A DNA stretch of 64,000 bases from Phocaeicola salanitronis DSM 18170 (GTDB taxonomy: Bacteria > Bacteroidota > Bacteroidia > Bacteroidales > Bacteroidaceae), in contig NC_015164.1 in assembly GCF_000190575.1 (NCBI RefSeq), positions 744,001-808,000 on the forward strand, read 5' to 3'. Numbering within the stretch: position 1 is the stretch's first letter; each line of letters opens with the position of its first letter. The position numbers and the translations under genes were made by a program. Below, piece after piece: positions 21,709-30,883 of the stretch. The notes beneath the pieces were generated by a model that made no database searches, was not told the origin of the DNA, and was given only the letters and a program-made list of their open reading frames with translations.

Positions 21709-22413
21709 TCATTCATTGGTAGTTCTTGATAAAAACAATGTTAAAAACAGGCCTATCACATAACAAAGATGAAGGGCGGAAGGACTTAATCCCATAAACA
21801 CATCCAGTCCGGTATAGCGGAGCGAGGCAAAAAACTGTACCATAAAGAAAAGCGTAATGAAAAAGCCGGAGAAACGGACAAAGGCATACGACAATCCCCG
21901 TACCAAGTCCCGGTCGGTATGATAATAATCTACAGCATATCCGTACACCAAAGCCATGGTGCCCACTCCTACAGACACGAGAAAAGTACACCCCTCCGCC
22001 AACGGCGAATGTTCCAATCCTCCGGTAATGCTTCGTACCAGATTCCACGGTCCCCATGCCAGAAGCATGCATCCCGCCAAGAATATGCCTCCGACCATTA
22101 AACTCCAACAGAATGCCCGTTTTTCTTTTCCCGACAAACGGCTATGACGCATGAACAGACGCATGATGAGTGCCCCAAGCCCCGAATGCATCCATAACCC
22201 TATCCCAAAAGCCAAGATAAGCAAATGCCCCAGAAACGGAGCCTTCAGGAATCCGGGGACGGCATTCCTTAATTGCCAACGCAAACCTTCGGAGCTGAGC
22301 AGGCTTTGCACATCATGCCAGCCGTAAATGCTCCCTACCCATGATAAAAACGCGACAAGCAACGTGAGCAGGAAGAATACAATAGCCGGATGCAGAAAAC
22401 GTCTATTCATCAT
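21709..22413 (-). CDS. Short AbgT-like integral membrane protein
   Basis: 234 residues (or 233 from the second of two adjacent ATGs) with about six hydrophobic helices. The first part, HPAIVFFLLTLLVAFLSWV, then LLSSEGLRWQLRNAVPGF and LGHLLILAFGIGLWMHSGLG, resembles the N-terminal half of AbgT-family (p-aminobenzoyl-glutamate) transporters. Full AbgT proteins are about 500 residues, so this is either a family with half the fold or a related non-transporting protein. The start overlaps the response-regulator stop by up to 11 nt, which links it to that two-component operon. Function is not assigned. Confidence 0.5.
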   Translation of the reverse strand: MMNRRFLHPAIVFFLLTLLVAFLSWVGSIYGWHDVQSLLSSEGLRWQLRNAVPGFLKAPFLGHLLILAFGIGLWMHSGLGALIMRLFMRHSRLSGKEKRAFCWSLMVGGIFLAGCMLLAWGPWNLVRSITGGLEHSPLAEGCTFLVSVGVGTMALVYGYAVDYYHTDRDLVRGLSYAFVRFSGFFITLFFMVQFFASLRYTGLDVFMGLSPSALHLCYVIGLFLTLFLSRTTNE

Positions 22414-23125
22414 CAGGCTCTAAATTATCGATATCCAGGATGCGCAATTCGAAAGCCCGTGTGACCAGCCGGCAGGCGTTCACGCCGGTACGTTCGTCTG
22501 AACGGAACAAGCGGTTTATCAAATCATTCTGACGCTTCTCTATCGATTTCACGCCAAAAGGCATTCCTTTCAGGTTCGTAATCATTTCTTTCGTATAGCC
22601 CAGCGCCAAATGACGCAACAAACGCTCGTCATACTCATCAATATCGTAATCAATCAACGCTTCCTGACGGCGCTGCTCAGCAAGTACCGACTGCTTGAAA
22701 CGGTCTACAATTTTTTCTAATATCGGATAATTGAATACCAGTTTCTTTCCAGCCATTACCGCTTCTACATCGGTTGCGGTCAACAGTTCTCCCGTTTTCA
22801 GGATAATGCCATCCGCTCCGGCGTTCAATGCGTCTACCCAAAGCTTTTCGTTCAATACTTCTCCCGTAAAAATCAAGACTTTCAGTTCGGGATGTTCCTT
22901 ATGCAAACGGGCACAAATGGAAACCCCGATTGTAGTAGATCCTCCCAATCCTAAATCAAGCAAGACCATATCAGGGATATGCTGTTGCAGCAAAGCCCAA
23001 AACTCCGCCTCGGTCATGGCCGTACCTATCACTTCTGCATTGGGTATCTCATGACGGAATATCTCTTCCGTACCTTTTAATTCCAATTTTACATCTTCAA
23101 CGATGATAACCTTAAATTTTTCCAT
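22403..23125 (-). CDS. Response regulator with receiver and C-terminal HTH-like domain
   Basis: I choose ATG 23125 (MEKFKVIIVEDVK), because the upstream in-frame start at 23149 would overlap the kinase gene. The 240-residue product has a complete receiver: acidic pair Glu10-Asp11, phospho-acceptor Asp57 in LLDLGLGG, Thr in IFTGE and Lys in ILKTGE. The C-terminal part (about 170-235) with ALGYTKEMITNL and KSIEKRQNDLINRLF resembles a LuxR-like helix-turn-helix, as in DUF5932 proteins. It lies 10 nt after the double kinase and should be its phosphorylation target. DNA targets are unknown. Confidence 0.85.
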   Translation of the reverse strand: MEKFKVIIVEDVKLELKGTEEIFRHEIPNAEVIGTAMTEAEFWALLQQHIPDMVLLDLGLGGSTTIGVSICARLHKEHPELKVLIFTGEVLNEKLWVDALNAGADGIILKTGELLTATDVEAVMAGKKLVFNYPILEKIVDRFKQSVLAEQRRQEALIDYDIDEYDERLLRHLALGYTKEMITNLKGMPFGVKSIEKRQNDLINRLFRSDERTGVNACRLVTRAFELRILDIDNLEPDDE

Positions 23126-23135
23126 ATACTTATTT

Positions 23136-26100
23136 TTATGTGCCTGCATTTAATTGTTTCTTCTCCGGAATGGTAAACCATACCGTATATCCGCCTCCCG
23201 CTTCCGGACAAGCATTGATACGGCATCCACGTTTTCCGCCATATTCATCATGGTCGCGGATGATTTGTTTGCAAACTAAAAACTCCGTACCCACCAGCTC
23301 ATTCCGATTGCCTGTATACATACGTGCCAGCGAAGGATAAAACCATGCGTTCAATTCCTCCTGCGTATAAGTGCGCCGCATATCGGTAAAACAAAACCTC
23401 ACAAAACCATTATCCGGACCGGCAGATACGACCAGCTTGCCCGCTTCCGGATAACGGAGCGCCTCGTTTATCAGATTCTCAAAAAGGAAATCCAACAACA
23501 CCACATCGCCCGACATAACTAATCCGGAAGGGATGTGGGATTCCAGTTCAAGGGCGGACATGAATTTGCGGGACACCTTCCGGAAATAACGGCATAGCTT
23601 TTCTTCTACATATTCCGAACGGATTTCTGTACGGCGGAAGGTAATTTCTTCCAACTGGCGTGCCGCACAGGAACTGAGCAAGCCGAATATGTCCTTATAA
23701 TAATTCACCAGCTCGTCCACCGTCTGAAGCTGTTCGCGTTCGTCCGATTCAAGCCTTGCCTCATCCGTATTCAGACGGTCTATAATCTGCTTGATGCGGT
23801 TAGGGTAATAAACCGTTTCATGCTTAATGGTAGACAAGCAATTATCCAGCACCATGTTCTGCACATGCAGCAGGTTTTCTTCGTACAACGCCCGCCTTGC
23901 ATCGTCCTGCGCCAGCTCTATGTCATTGTATTTCTGACGTACCCGTACTACGGCGTTATACAATACAGCCGCCAGATAATCGACCACCAATTCTGAAAGC
24001 AACACATCTTCCTCGTTGATTTTCCGCCTTACAATCTGCAAGGCAAACACACCGGTAGAATGGGTTTCACCTCCTATCTGCACCCGGAGAGGCAAGGCAA
24101 TCCAGCCCGTGGCGTCGGCGCGCAAGAGCACCTGCTTATCAAAACAACGCTGCATCAAGGCGCGCACCTCGTCTATGTCATTCTCTTGCCTGAAATGCCA
24201 ACGCAAGACCGAGGTTTCTTCATCAAAGAATGCCATGCCCAAATTAGATACCGGGAACAATTCGTTCAACTCATCACCTAATTCCGTCAATAGTACATCC
24301 GGCATGATATCCCCTTCGTCGGTAAGGCGGACAGAAGCAAATATCGCCTGGTTAATCACAAACACCTGCTCCATGTTGTAGCGATAGCGCAAACGGTGGC
24401 GCCAATACAGCCAATAATAGCCTATCAGGCAGACAAATACCAGCAAGACGAGCAATACCAAAGCAATGAGCTTATTATTTGCAGACTGGCGCATCTGTAC
24501 ACAATATGCTTCCAGCGAGCGGTCCTTGCTTATTTGCTTATAAAGTGCCGTATACGCCTGATTGTTATAATAATAGACATAAAAATCCTTTACCGCCAAT
24601 GCCGCGACGGCAGCCTCGTTCCGCACATCCAAAAGAATATAATAATCGGTATCAAACTGCTTGTCCAGCCATGCTTGCTCTCCCATCCGGAAATCATCCT
24701 GATAAAGGCTCAGCAAAGGCGCGTCACATCCCGAATAGCGAAGGTAATGGATATTCAGATAATGCAGCACGCTATCGGCATATTCTAACGCATCGGCATA
24801 ATATCCGTTTACATTACATTCGTATACCAGATTGGCGTAATCATTCGCAATTGCCAATAAGCTGTCGTATGACACCACTTGTCGGGAACCGGTTGATACG
24901 GATGTTACAGGTTGCTTCCGGCAACCGCTCCCGCCCACTGCAAGCAACACGAGTCCGATATATACCAATGCCCTTTTTACGCCTTTCGGCAAGCGGAAAT
25001 AAAACCGGCTCCCTTTGCCCAAAGCACTCTGTATATCAAACCGGCACACATTGAACAAAGCGTTCGTTTTCCGGTATTTCTCTATAATGCCCTTGCAATT
25101 CATCAATCCGAAACCATGCCCTTTCTGGAGGCGGAGCGATTCCGCATCCGTAGCGGTATCCATCCCGATTGCTCCCGAATCATACACCTTTTCATCCAAT
25201 ATACGGCGGATATCCTTCTCTGAAAGCCCCATGCCGGTATCAGATACCGAAATCTCCACATAATCCGGCGTCTCACTCGCTTCCAGCTCGATGCGCCCTC
25301 CTTCCGGCGTATACTTACGGGCATTCTCAGCCAACGTATTAATCATGAATAACGTAAGTGCTCGGTCTGCCTTCACAATCGCCTCGGTTGGATGAACAAC
25401 GAAAACCTGTCGCTTCATCTCAAAGGAACGCTTCCCTTTAGCCACCATATCAAACAACTCGTTCAGCCCAAAGCTTTCGATATTCAGGCTCACCGTACCC
25501 TGACGCATTTTAATCCACAAAGCCAAAATATCATTGTATTCGTTAATCCGGGTAATCAGCTCGTCGATATAGGCATACTTTCCCTTTTTCACCTGCTCCT
25601 GACGGGCATAAGGCGCCGATTTTAATTTATGCACTTCATTTACAATCCGGTCGATGTATGGCAAGATTCCCGTCACAATCGAAAGGCACGCTTTCTTGAC
25701 CGCGTTCTCTTTCTTGTTCTCGACCAAATGTTGCCGGTGAATATACTGCTCTTTCTCTACCCTCCGCCGCTCGTCATCCAACGAAACCAGATTCGCCCCG
25801 TTCTCCAATGCCCATGCCAGATAAGGCGAAACCAATTGCAATAAAGCTTTCTCTTCCTTATGGAAAGGGCGGTTCAGTGCCATCCACATACGTCCAATGG
25901 CACCTTTCCCCGGAGAAACCAAGTCAAAGGCAAAACCGATTGTCTTCTCCGGAAGTTCAAAAGACAGGCCTTCAGGCAAAGCTCCCGTTTCTGCATCTTT
26001 CAGACGGATCTGCATGTCTACAGCCCCGAATATGCGGAGGAAATCGTCTTTCACCGTTTGCTGGATGGCACAGACCACCTCATCCATATCAGAAGCAGAA

Positions 26101-27557
26101 GAAGGTACGGAAGAAATGATTTTCCGGCACAATTCAAATACTTGCTTTAATGCTGACAGATAAATGGAATTACGCCTTTTCCATCTCCGATTAAAAAAGG
26201 CAAACAACAGAACCAATACGCACAGCCCGAGCACAACCAAGAAAAGCAAGGCACTGAGCTGTTTCGATTCGCGTTCCAACGCTATATAGCGGCTCTCTAA
26301 CAATTTGTCCTGACGGGTATAATCCAGCAAATCGAGATAAATATTGCGGTTATAGTCCGATTCCGGCTTCATGTCCATAGCCGAATACGTCCGGCTCAAT
26401 TGCTCGCGCAAACGCAGGATCCATTCCGGAACCGTCTTTATCCCGTCATCGGCAATCCATTTCAACTCTATCGAACGCCCTGCACCCGGAATGTAAGTAC
26501 GCAGACGGTCTAATGTATCCGTACAATGATAGTATTTCTCATGATGCAGGTTGACATAATGCAAGGCTGTATCCAAATTGGGCAACGCCTTTTCCGGGCA
26601 TCCTATGTAATTATAATAAGTAGCCAGCGTACGGTATGTCCCCGATATCTGATACCAATCATCATATTGCTTGAACAAGCCCAATGCTTTCCGCGCAAAC
26701 GAAAGCGGAAGGCTGTCCAAAGGCAGCCCCTTATCATTAATCATCCGCAGCATCCCCGGACTGTTTTCCGCCAGGACTTCCCGGTTTTGGCGGAAATTCA
26801 AGAGTTCCGCCAATGCCTGCAAGGCATTCGCTTCAAAATAGATGTACCCTCTTTCCCTGCTCACCATCAGGCAGCTGGTCAAATAGTTCAGTTCGCCAGC
26901 CAACAATTTTTCACGGGTCGGAGCCGCATACATATCTCCGGAACCGCGCATATACACATAATAAAGCCATTGTGCCGTATCACTCCGGATGGCATTTACA
27001 TCCACAGAATCAATCGCACGGAGCGACTCGTCATGCTGTTGCAGATAATAAAAGTAAATCCCAGATACGATATAGAATTCAGAAATGGCGTAACTCAAGC
27101 GTAACTTGAGCCGGGCGTCCGAAACCAGCTTTTCATCCTCGCGGATACGTTTCATCCGGCGGAAAGCACTGTTCCGATAGTCATAAAACTCTTTATTCAT
27201 TGCAGTCCGCTGGCATATTTTCATCATGCCGACATCTGCTATCAACCGCTCTATTTCGTTATCCCCTTCCCCCAGCGCTTGCCTGAAAAGGCGGGAAGCA
27301 CGCTCAAAGTCCATGCGCATAAAAGCGCAAAAGCCCAGATTATTCAAAGCCTCTGCACGCTGGCCGGAATTTCCTTTTGCCAAAAGAAAGGCTTCCTGTG
27401 CGGCTTTCTCAGAAGCAGCAAGATTCCGGTAACGCATGGAATACGCTTCCTGATTCAGCGAATCTGCCCGAAAATACGCCTCCATCCGCTCCGAACGGTT
27501 TCCGCATGCCGTCAATACCAGCATCAGAAACGCCAGACACCACCCTTCCTTACGCAC
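23136..27557 (-). CDS. Double sensor histidine-kinase-like protein (DUF5112/DUF5113 type)
   Basis: 1,473 residues starting at GTG 27557, which has AGGAG 12-16 nt upstream. Order: lipoprotein-type signal (LVLTAC), periplasmic TPR-like helices to about 430, membrane helix 434-457, GAF-like region, dimerisation-like helix near 630, HATPase domain with N-box Asn745, DTGMG box at Asp773 and KGHGFGL near 812, then a second hydrophobic stretch 862-878 ending GGSGC (Cys879), a second TPR-like periplasmic part, membrane helix about 1026-1047, GAF-like region, STIKHE with His1246, and a second ATPase-like domain with Asn1364. Module 1 lacks the His; module 2 lacks the DxGxG motif (it reads DMRRT at 1392). 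It is the first gene of a three-gene operon with the response regulator. Confidence 0.85.
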   Translation of the reverse strand: MRKEGWCLAFLMLVLTACGNRSERMEAYFRADSLNQEAYSMRYRNLAASEKAAQEAFLLAKGNSGQRAEALNNLGFCAFMRMDFERASRLFRQALGEGDNEIERLIADVGMMKICQRTAMNKEFYDYRNSAFRRMKRIREDEKLVSDARLKLRLSYAISEFYIVSGIYFYYLQQHDESLRAIDSVDVNAIRSDTAQWLYYVYMRGSGDMYAAPTREKLLAGELNYLTSCLMVSRERGYIYFEANALQALAELLNFRQNREVLAENSPGMLRMINDKGLPLDSLPLSFARKALGLFKQYDDWYQISGTYRTLATYYNYIGCPEKALPNLDTALHYVNLHHEKYYHCTDTLDRLRTYIPGAGRSIELKWIADDGIKTVPEWILRLREQLSRTYSAMDMKPESDYNRNIYLDLLDYTRQDKLLESRYIALERESKQLSALLFLVVLGLCVLVLLFAFFNRRWKRRNSIYLSALKQVFELCRKIISSVPSSASDMDEVVCAIQQTVKDDFLRIFGAVDMQIRLKDAETGALPEGLSFELPEKTIGFAFDLVSPGKGAIGRMWMALNRPFHKEEKALLQLVSPYLAWALENGANLVSLDDERRRVEKEQYIHRQHLVENKKENAVKKACLSIVTGILPYIDRIVNEVHKLKSAPYARQEQVKKGKYAYIDELITRINEYNDILALWIKMRQGTVSLNIESFGLNELFDMVAKGKRSFEMKRQVFVVHPTEAIVKADRALTLFMINTLAENARKYTPEGGRIELEASETPDYVEISVSDTGMGLSEKDIRRILDEKVYDSGAIGMDTATDAESLRLQKGHGFGLMNCKGIIEKYRKTNALFNVCRFDIQSALGKGSRFYFRLPKGVKRALVYIGLVLLAVGGSGCRKQPVTSVSTGSRQVVSYDSLLAIANDYANLVYECNVNGYYADALEYADSVLHYLNIHYLRYSGCDAPLLSLYQDDFRMGEQAWLDKQFDTDYYILLDVRNEAAVAALAVKDFYVYYYNNQAYTALYKQISKDRSLEAYCVQMRQSANNKLIALVLLVLLVFVCLIGYYWLYWRHRLRYRYNMEQVFVINQAIFASVRLTDEGDIMPDVLLTELGDELNELFPVSNLGMAFFDEETSVLRWHFRQENDIDEVRALMQRCFDKQVLLRADATGWIALPLRVQIGGETHSTGVFALQIVRRKINEEDVLLSELVVDYLAAVLYNAVVRVRQKYNDIELAQDDARRALYEENLLHVQNMVLDNCLSTIKHETVYYPNRIKQIIDRLNTDEARLESDEREQLQTVDELVNYYKDIFGLLSSCAARQLEEITFRRTEIRSEYVEEKLCRYFRKVSRKFMSALELESHIPSGLVMSGDVVLLDFLFENLINEALRYPEAGKLVVSAGPDNGFVRFCFTDMRRTYTQEELNAWFYPSLARMYTGNRNELVGTEFLVCKQIIRDHDEYGGKRGCRINACPEAGGGYTVWFTIPEKKQLNAGT

Positions 27558-27592
27558 AATTTGTATCTCCTGTTTTCTTATCCTTCACAATG

Positions 27593-27644
27593 AAAAAAAG
27601 AGGTTATATCATCAGACAACCAATCTCAATGATACAACCCCTTT
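27593..27644 (-). terminator. Terminator of the Hc1-like gene
   Basis: On the minus strand, GGGGTTGTATCAT pairs with ATGATATAACCTC (one A-C mismatch and a short imperfection) around a 16-nt loop and is followed by a run of seven T. It starts about 20 nt after the Hc1-like stop and ends 35 nt before the kinase start. Confidence 0.75.
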
Positions 27645-27664
27645 CACTCTAACTGAAAGAATGG

Positions 27665-27841
27665 TCATTTTTTCGATTCTTCTAAAGAAACTTTTCTGAA
27701 TTCCTTCAACAGTTTTTCCAATTCCAATGAAGCTTTACGTGCACGAGTGCCTGCTGCCTTGTTGCCCTTTGCAGCCTGCAATTCAGCATCTGCAACCAAC
27801 GCTTCATTCAATTCCTTAATTTTTGCAATTAATTCGTTCAT
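27665..27841 (-). CDS. Histone H1-like protein Hc1
   Basis: A 58-residue protein from ATG 27841, beginning MNELIAKIKELNEAL. It is rich in Lys, Ala and Glu, with the segment GNKAAGTRARKASLELEKLL typical of the small Hc1-like (Chlamydia Hc1 N-terminal-like) proteins of Bacteroidetes. It should be a helical nucleoid-associated protein. The coding potential is supported by length, start, uninterrupted amphipathic pattern and its own terminator. Binding to DNA is a family inference. Confidence 0.85.
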   Translation of the reverse strand: MNELIAKIKELNEALVADAELQAAKGNKAAGTRARKASLELEKLLKEFRKVSLEESKK

Positions 27842-28054
27842 AGCTTTTAATGATTTTGACCTTAAACATTTTCAAAGTAAATACAAATAACTCAATATGC
27901 TGCTGTTCCGCCTTTCTTTTTTACATTATTTAAACATTTCAAGCATGAATGCATTGCAACCCAGTTGCAAAAGTGCCTTCACCAAAGAAAATCAAACGAT
28001 TTGAATAACGACAGAACGAAAGATTCTATTTAATTTCGCACCGGATAAAAATAA

Positions 28055-28969
28055 ATGATTATGGCACACCAACATGTACACATTCACACGCACAATCAAG
28101 CACTGACCTCGCTCAATACGGTTTTTATTGTATGTATTGTCATTAACCTGCTCTTTGTCATCATAGAAGCAGGAGTGGGATTTTTATTCAATTCCTTAGG
28201 CCTGCTGTCTGACGCCGGACACAACCTGAGCGATGTTTTCAGCCTGTTGCTTTCGCTCTTTGCCTACCGCATGGCGAAGCGTCACAGTACCGACCATTTT
28301 ACTTACGGATACAAGAAAAGTACGGTTCTGGTTTCTTTGCTCAACGCCATTATCCTGCTGATTGCAGTAGGTGCCATCATTATCGAAAGCATTTACAAGC
28401 TCAGGCAACCCGAACAAGTATCGGGCGTTGCGGTATCCTGGACGGCTGGAATCGGAATTCTTGTCAACGGCATCACGGCATGGTTGCTTATGAAGAACCA
28501 AAAGCATGACTTAAATGTACGGGGCGCCTTCCTGCACATGGCAATGGACACCTTGGTTTCCGTGGGAGTCGTTATTTCGGGTATCATTATCGTGCTTACG
28601 GGCTTCGTCTTGATTGACACGCTCATCAGCCTCGCCATCGCGATTCTGATTCTGATTTCAACTTGGAAACTTTTAAAAGAAAGCCTTTTCCTTTCGCTTG
28701 ATGCCGTACCCGAAACGATTCACCTGCATGAACTGGAGAAACACATCGCTCAAGTAGAGGGGGTAGAAAGTTTCCATCATTTCCATGTGTGGGCAATGAG
28801 CACGACCGAGAATGCAGCCACAATCCATGTCGTGCTAAAAGACTTAACGCAGATGGAAGAAGTGAAACATGCCGTCAAAGACAAGCTGCGCGATTATGGC
28901 ATCCAGCATAGCACCGTAGAATGCGAAGCCCCCGGAAGCCATTGCCATGACTCCTGTTGTTGCAAGTAA
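28055..28969 (+). CDS. Cation diffusion facilitator metal exporter
   Basis: 304 residues (ATG 28055; a second ATG at 28061 is equally possible). A His-rich N-terminus (HQHVHIHTHNQ) precedes six membrane helices. Zinc-site residues of CDF proteins are in LLSDAGHNLSDVFSLL (helix 2) and HMAMDTLVSVGVV (helix 5). A cytosolic ferredoxin-like domain follows with FHHFHVWAMSTTENAA, and the tail is Cys/His-rich (CHDSCCCK). It would export Zn2+ or a similar divalent cation in exchange for protons. It stands alone; the terminal CCC motif and His-rich head are probable metal-binding extras. Confidence 0.93.
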   Translation: MIMAHQHVHIHTHNQALTSLNTVFIVCIVINLLFVIIEAGVGFLFNSLGLLSDAGHNLSDVFSLLLSLFAYRMAKRHSTDHFTYGYKKSTVLVSLLNAIILLIAVGAIIIESIYKLRQPEQVSGVAVSWTAGIGILVNGITAWLLMKNQKHDLNVRGAFLHMAMDTLVSVGVVISGIIIVLTGFVLIDTLISLAIAILILISTWKLLKESLFLSLDAVPETIHLHELEKHIAQVEGVESFHHFHVWAMSTTENAATIHVVLKDLTQMEEVKHAVKDKLRDYGIQHSTVECEAPGSHCHDSCCCK

Positions 28970-29000
28970 ACGCAAAAAACACCTGATGAACAGACTTCCC

Positions 29001-29219
29001 CGTTACAGCGTTACAATTACAATAATTACAATTACAAAACATCGTTTTTCCAAAGACATGCCATCTAACAATAAGCTTTTTTCGGTCTCCCCGAAATACG
29101 TAAAAAAACGAGATATTACAATATAATATTTTCTTCAAGCTATCCGCACTTTTCCGTTTGAACTTATTGTTAGATGTTAGATTTGTAATTGTAATTATTG
29201 TAATTGTAACGCTGTAACG
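29001..29219. repeat. MITE-like element with 38-bp terminal inverted repeats
   Basis: Perfect 38-bp arms at 29001-29038 and 29182-29219 start with CGTTACAGCGTTACAATTAC. A second, inner inverted pair, CATCTAACAATAAG at 29062-29075 and its complement at 29163-29176, is nested inside. The 219-bp unit has no believable ORF. It lies 32 nt beyond the CDF stop. The size and nested symmetry fit a non-autonomous transposable element or a long structured RNA. The region 29220-29362 beyond it carries nothing I recognise. Confidence 0.75.
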
Positions 29220-29362
29220 TTGGTTGGAGATAATATAGGTGCACAGCCCTTCGGATATATATGCACGGTCCGGTGCAGATAGTTGCGTGCGCCGCCGCAA
29301 GCATCCGGACCAGCCATCACGAACGAATGCCGCGAGAAGCATATACCGCACAAAATATAAAA

Positions 29363-29413
29363 ACAAAAAAGAAGGAGGAAAGCCTGGAGCCGTTCCATGG
29401 CTTTCTCTCCTTC
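29363..29413 (-). terminator. Terminator of uxaB
   Basis: On the minus strand GAAGGAG-GAAAGCC-type arms (29371-29384 and 29400-29413, one bulge) close a hairpin that is followed by TTTTTTG and more T. It begins about 24 nt after the uxaB stop. Confidence 0.85.
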
Positions 29414-29437
29414 CCTTATGGAATTTCTAACAATTAA

Positions 29438-30883
29438 TTACAAAATTGACTTTACAGTTTCCAGCATGCCTTTTTCCTGAATGCTGTCCAAATCAGCTTT
29501 TACGGCTGCGGTCAATCCCGGAATCTGATTCAAATCTTCGCCCCAAATAGACTGTGCCGCCAATACGCCTTCTGCAATCTTCTGCGTATCACCTGTAGCC
29601 CACAACTGTTTCAGCAAATCCATGATTTCCGGAGCGTCATTCGGAACGATTTCAGCACCGTCTTCGCGTACGCCGCCCTTATAATAAGTAATGATAGCGG
29701 CCAATCCCAATACCAAGCCTTTCGGAAGTTCACCCTTACGTTCCAGATATACCTTCAAGCCGGGCAGGTCACGGGTCTGGTATTTCGGGAATGAGTTCAG
29801 CATGATAGAAGTCACTTGATGGTCAACGAACGGATTGTTGAAGCGTTCCAATACATCATGAGCGAATTGTTCCAATTCAGCCTTCGGCAAATTCAAGGTT
29901 TCCATCAGTTCGTCAAACATCACCTTGTGGATGAACTTGCCGATAACCGGATGCTGGCAAGCATCGCGGACAATGTTCACTCCCGACAGATATGCAACCG
30001 GCGACAATACGGTATGCGGACCGTTCAGCAACGTAACTTTTCTTTCATGATACGGAGCTTCAGACGGAACGAACAATACATTCAGGCCTGCCTTGTCTGC
30101 AGGGAATTCTTTTGCCACTTCTTGCGGTGCCTCGATTACCCACAAATGGAAAATTTCTCCCTGAACGACCATGTTGTCGTCGTATTGAAGTTTTTCCTTA
30201 ATGGCATCAATTTCCTTGCGCGGGAATCCCGGAACGATACGGTCTACCAAAGTAGCATATACACCGCAGGCTTTTTCGAACCAATTCTTGAAATCCTCGC
30301 CCAAGTTCCACAAATCGATGTACTGATATATTGTTTCCTTCAACTTATGTCCGTTCAAGAAAATCAATTCGCACGGGAAAATAATCAAACCTTTTGACAT
30401 ATCACCGTTGAATGTCTTGAAACGATGATACAGCAATTGGGTCAGTTTGCCCGGATAAGAAGCAGCAGGAGCATCTTCTAATTTGCAAGCCGGGTCAAAA
30501 GCGATGCCGGCTTCCGTTGTGTTTGAAATGACAAAACGCATTTCCGGCTGCTCTGCCAATTTCATGAATTCATCATTCTGTGAATACGGATTCAAGGCAC
30601 GGCTTACTACATCAATCATTGTAAGGCTGTTCACCACTTGCCCTTTGTCAAGCCCTTGCAAATTAACATGGTACAGACAATCTTGTGCATTAAGCTTGTC
30701 TATCATACCGTTTGCCAAAGGCTGGACGATTACTACACTGCTGTTAAAATCGGTCTTCTGGTCCATGTTGTAGATAATCCAATCTACAAATGCGCGTAAG
30801 AAGTTACCTTCACCAAATTGAATGATTCTCTCAGGACGGATTGTCTTGTTTGCTGTTTCTTTGTTTAATGGTTTCATACTCAT
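29438..30883 (-). CDS. uxaB: Tagaturonate reductase (altronate oxidoreductase)
   Basis: 481 residues of the mannitol dehydrogenase/UxaB family. The N-terminal Rossmann segment IIQFGEGNFLRAFVDWII binds NADH. The C-terminal domain has the family Lys and His in KVTLLNGPHTVLSP. UxaB reduces D-tagaturonate to D-altronate in galacturonate breakdown. It is divergent from uxaC, which acts one step earlier, across a 317-nt region. altronate dehydratase and KDG genes are not in the window. Either Met1 or Met3 could be used as the start. Confidence 0.92.
   Translation of the reverse strand: MSMKPLNKETANKTIRPERIIQFGEGNFLRAFVDWIIYNMDQKTDFNSSVVIVQPLANGMIDKLNAQDCLYHVNLQGLDKGQVVNSLTMIDVVSRALNPYSQNDEFMKLAEQPEMRFVISNTTEAGIAFDPACKLEDAPAASYPGKLTQLLYHRFKTFNGDMSKGLIIFPCELIFLNGHKLKETIYQYIDLWNLGEDFKNWFEKACGVYATLVDRIVPGFPRKEIDAIKEKLQYDDNMVVQGEIFHLWVIEAPQEVAKEFPADKAGLNVLFVPSEAPYHERKVTLLNGPHTVLSPVAYLSGVNIVRDACQHPVIGKFIHKVMFDELMETLNLPKAELEQFAHDVLERFNNPFVDHQVTSIMLNSFPKYQTRDLPGLKVYLERKGELPKGLVLGLAAIITYYKGGVREDGAEIVPNDAPEIMDLLKQLWATGDTQKIAEGVLAAQSIWGEDLNQIPGLTAAVKADLDSIQEKGMLETVKSIL

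Noticed and set aside
24479..27109. Several plus-strand frames of 90-190 codons opposite the double kinase
   Set aside because: Low-complexity antisense frames; the minus-strand protein is continuous with clear ATPase domains.
29195..29398. 67-residue minus-strand frame overlapping the 38-bp inverted repeat and uxaB terminator
   Set aside because: It runs through a terminator hairpin and a repeat arm; no domain.
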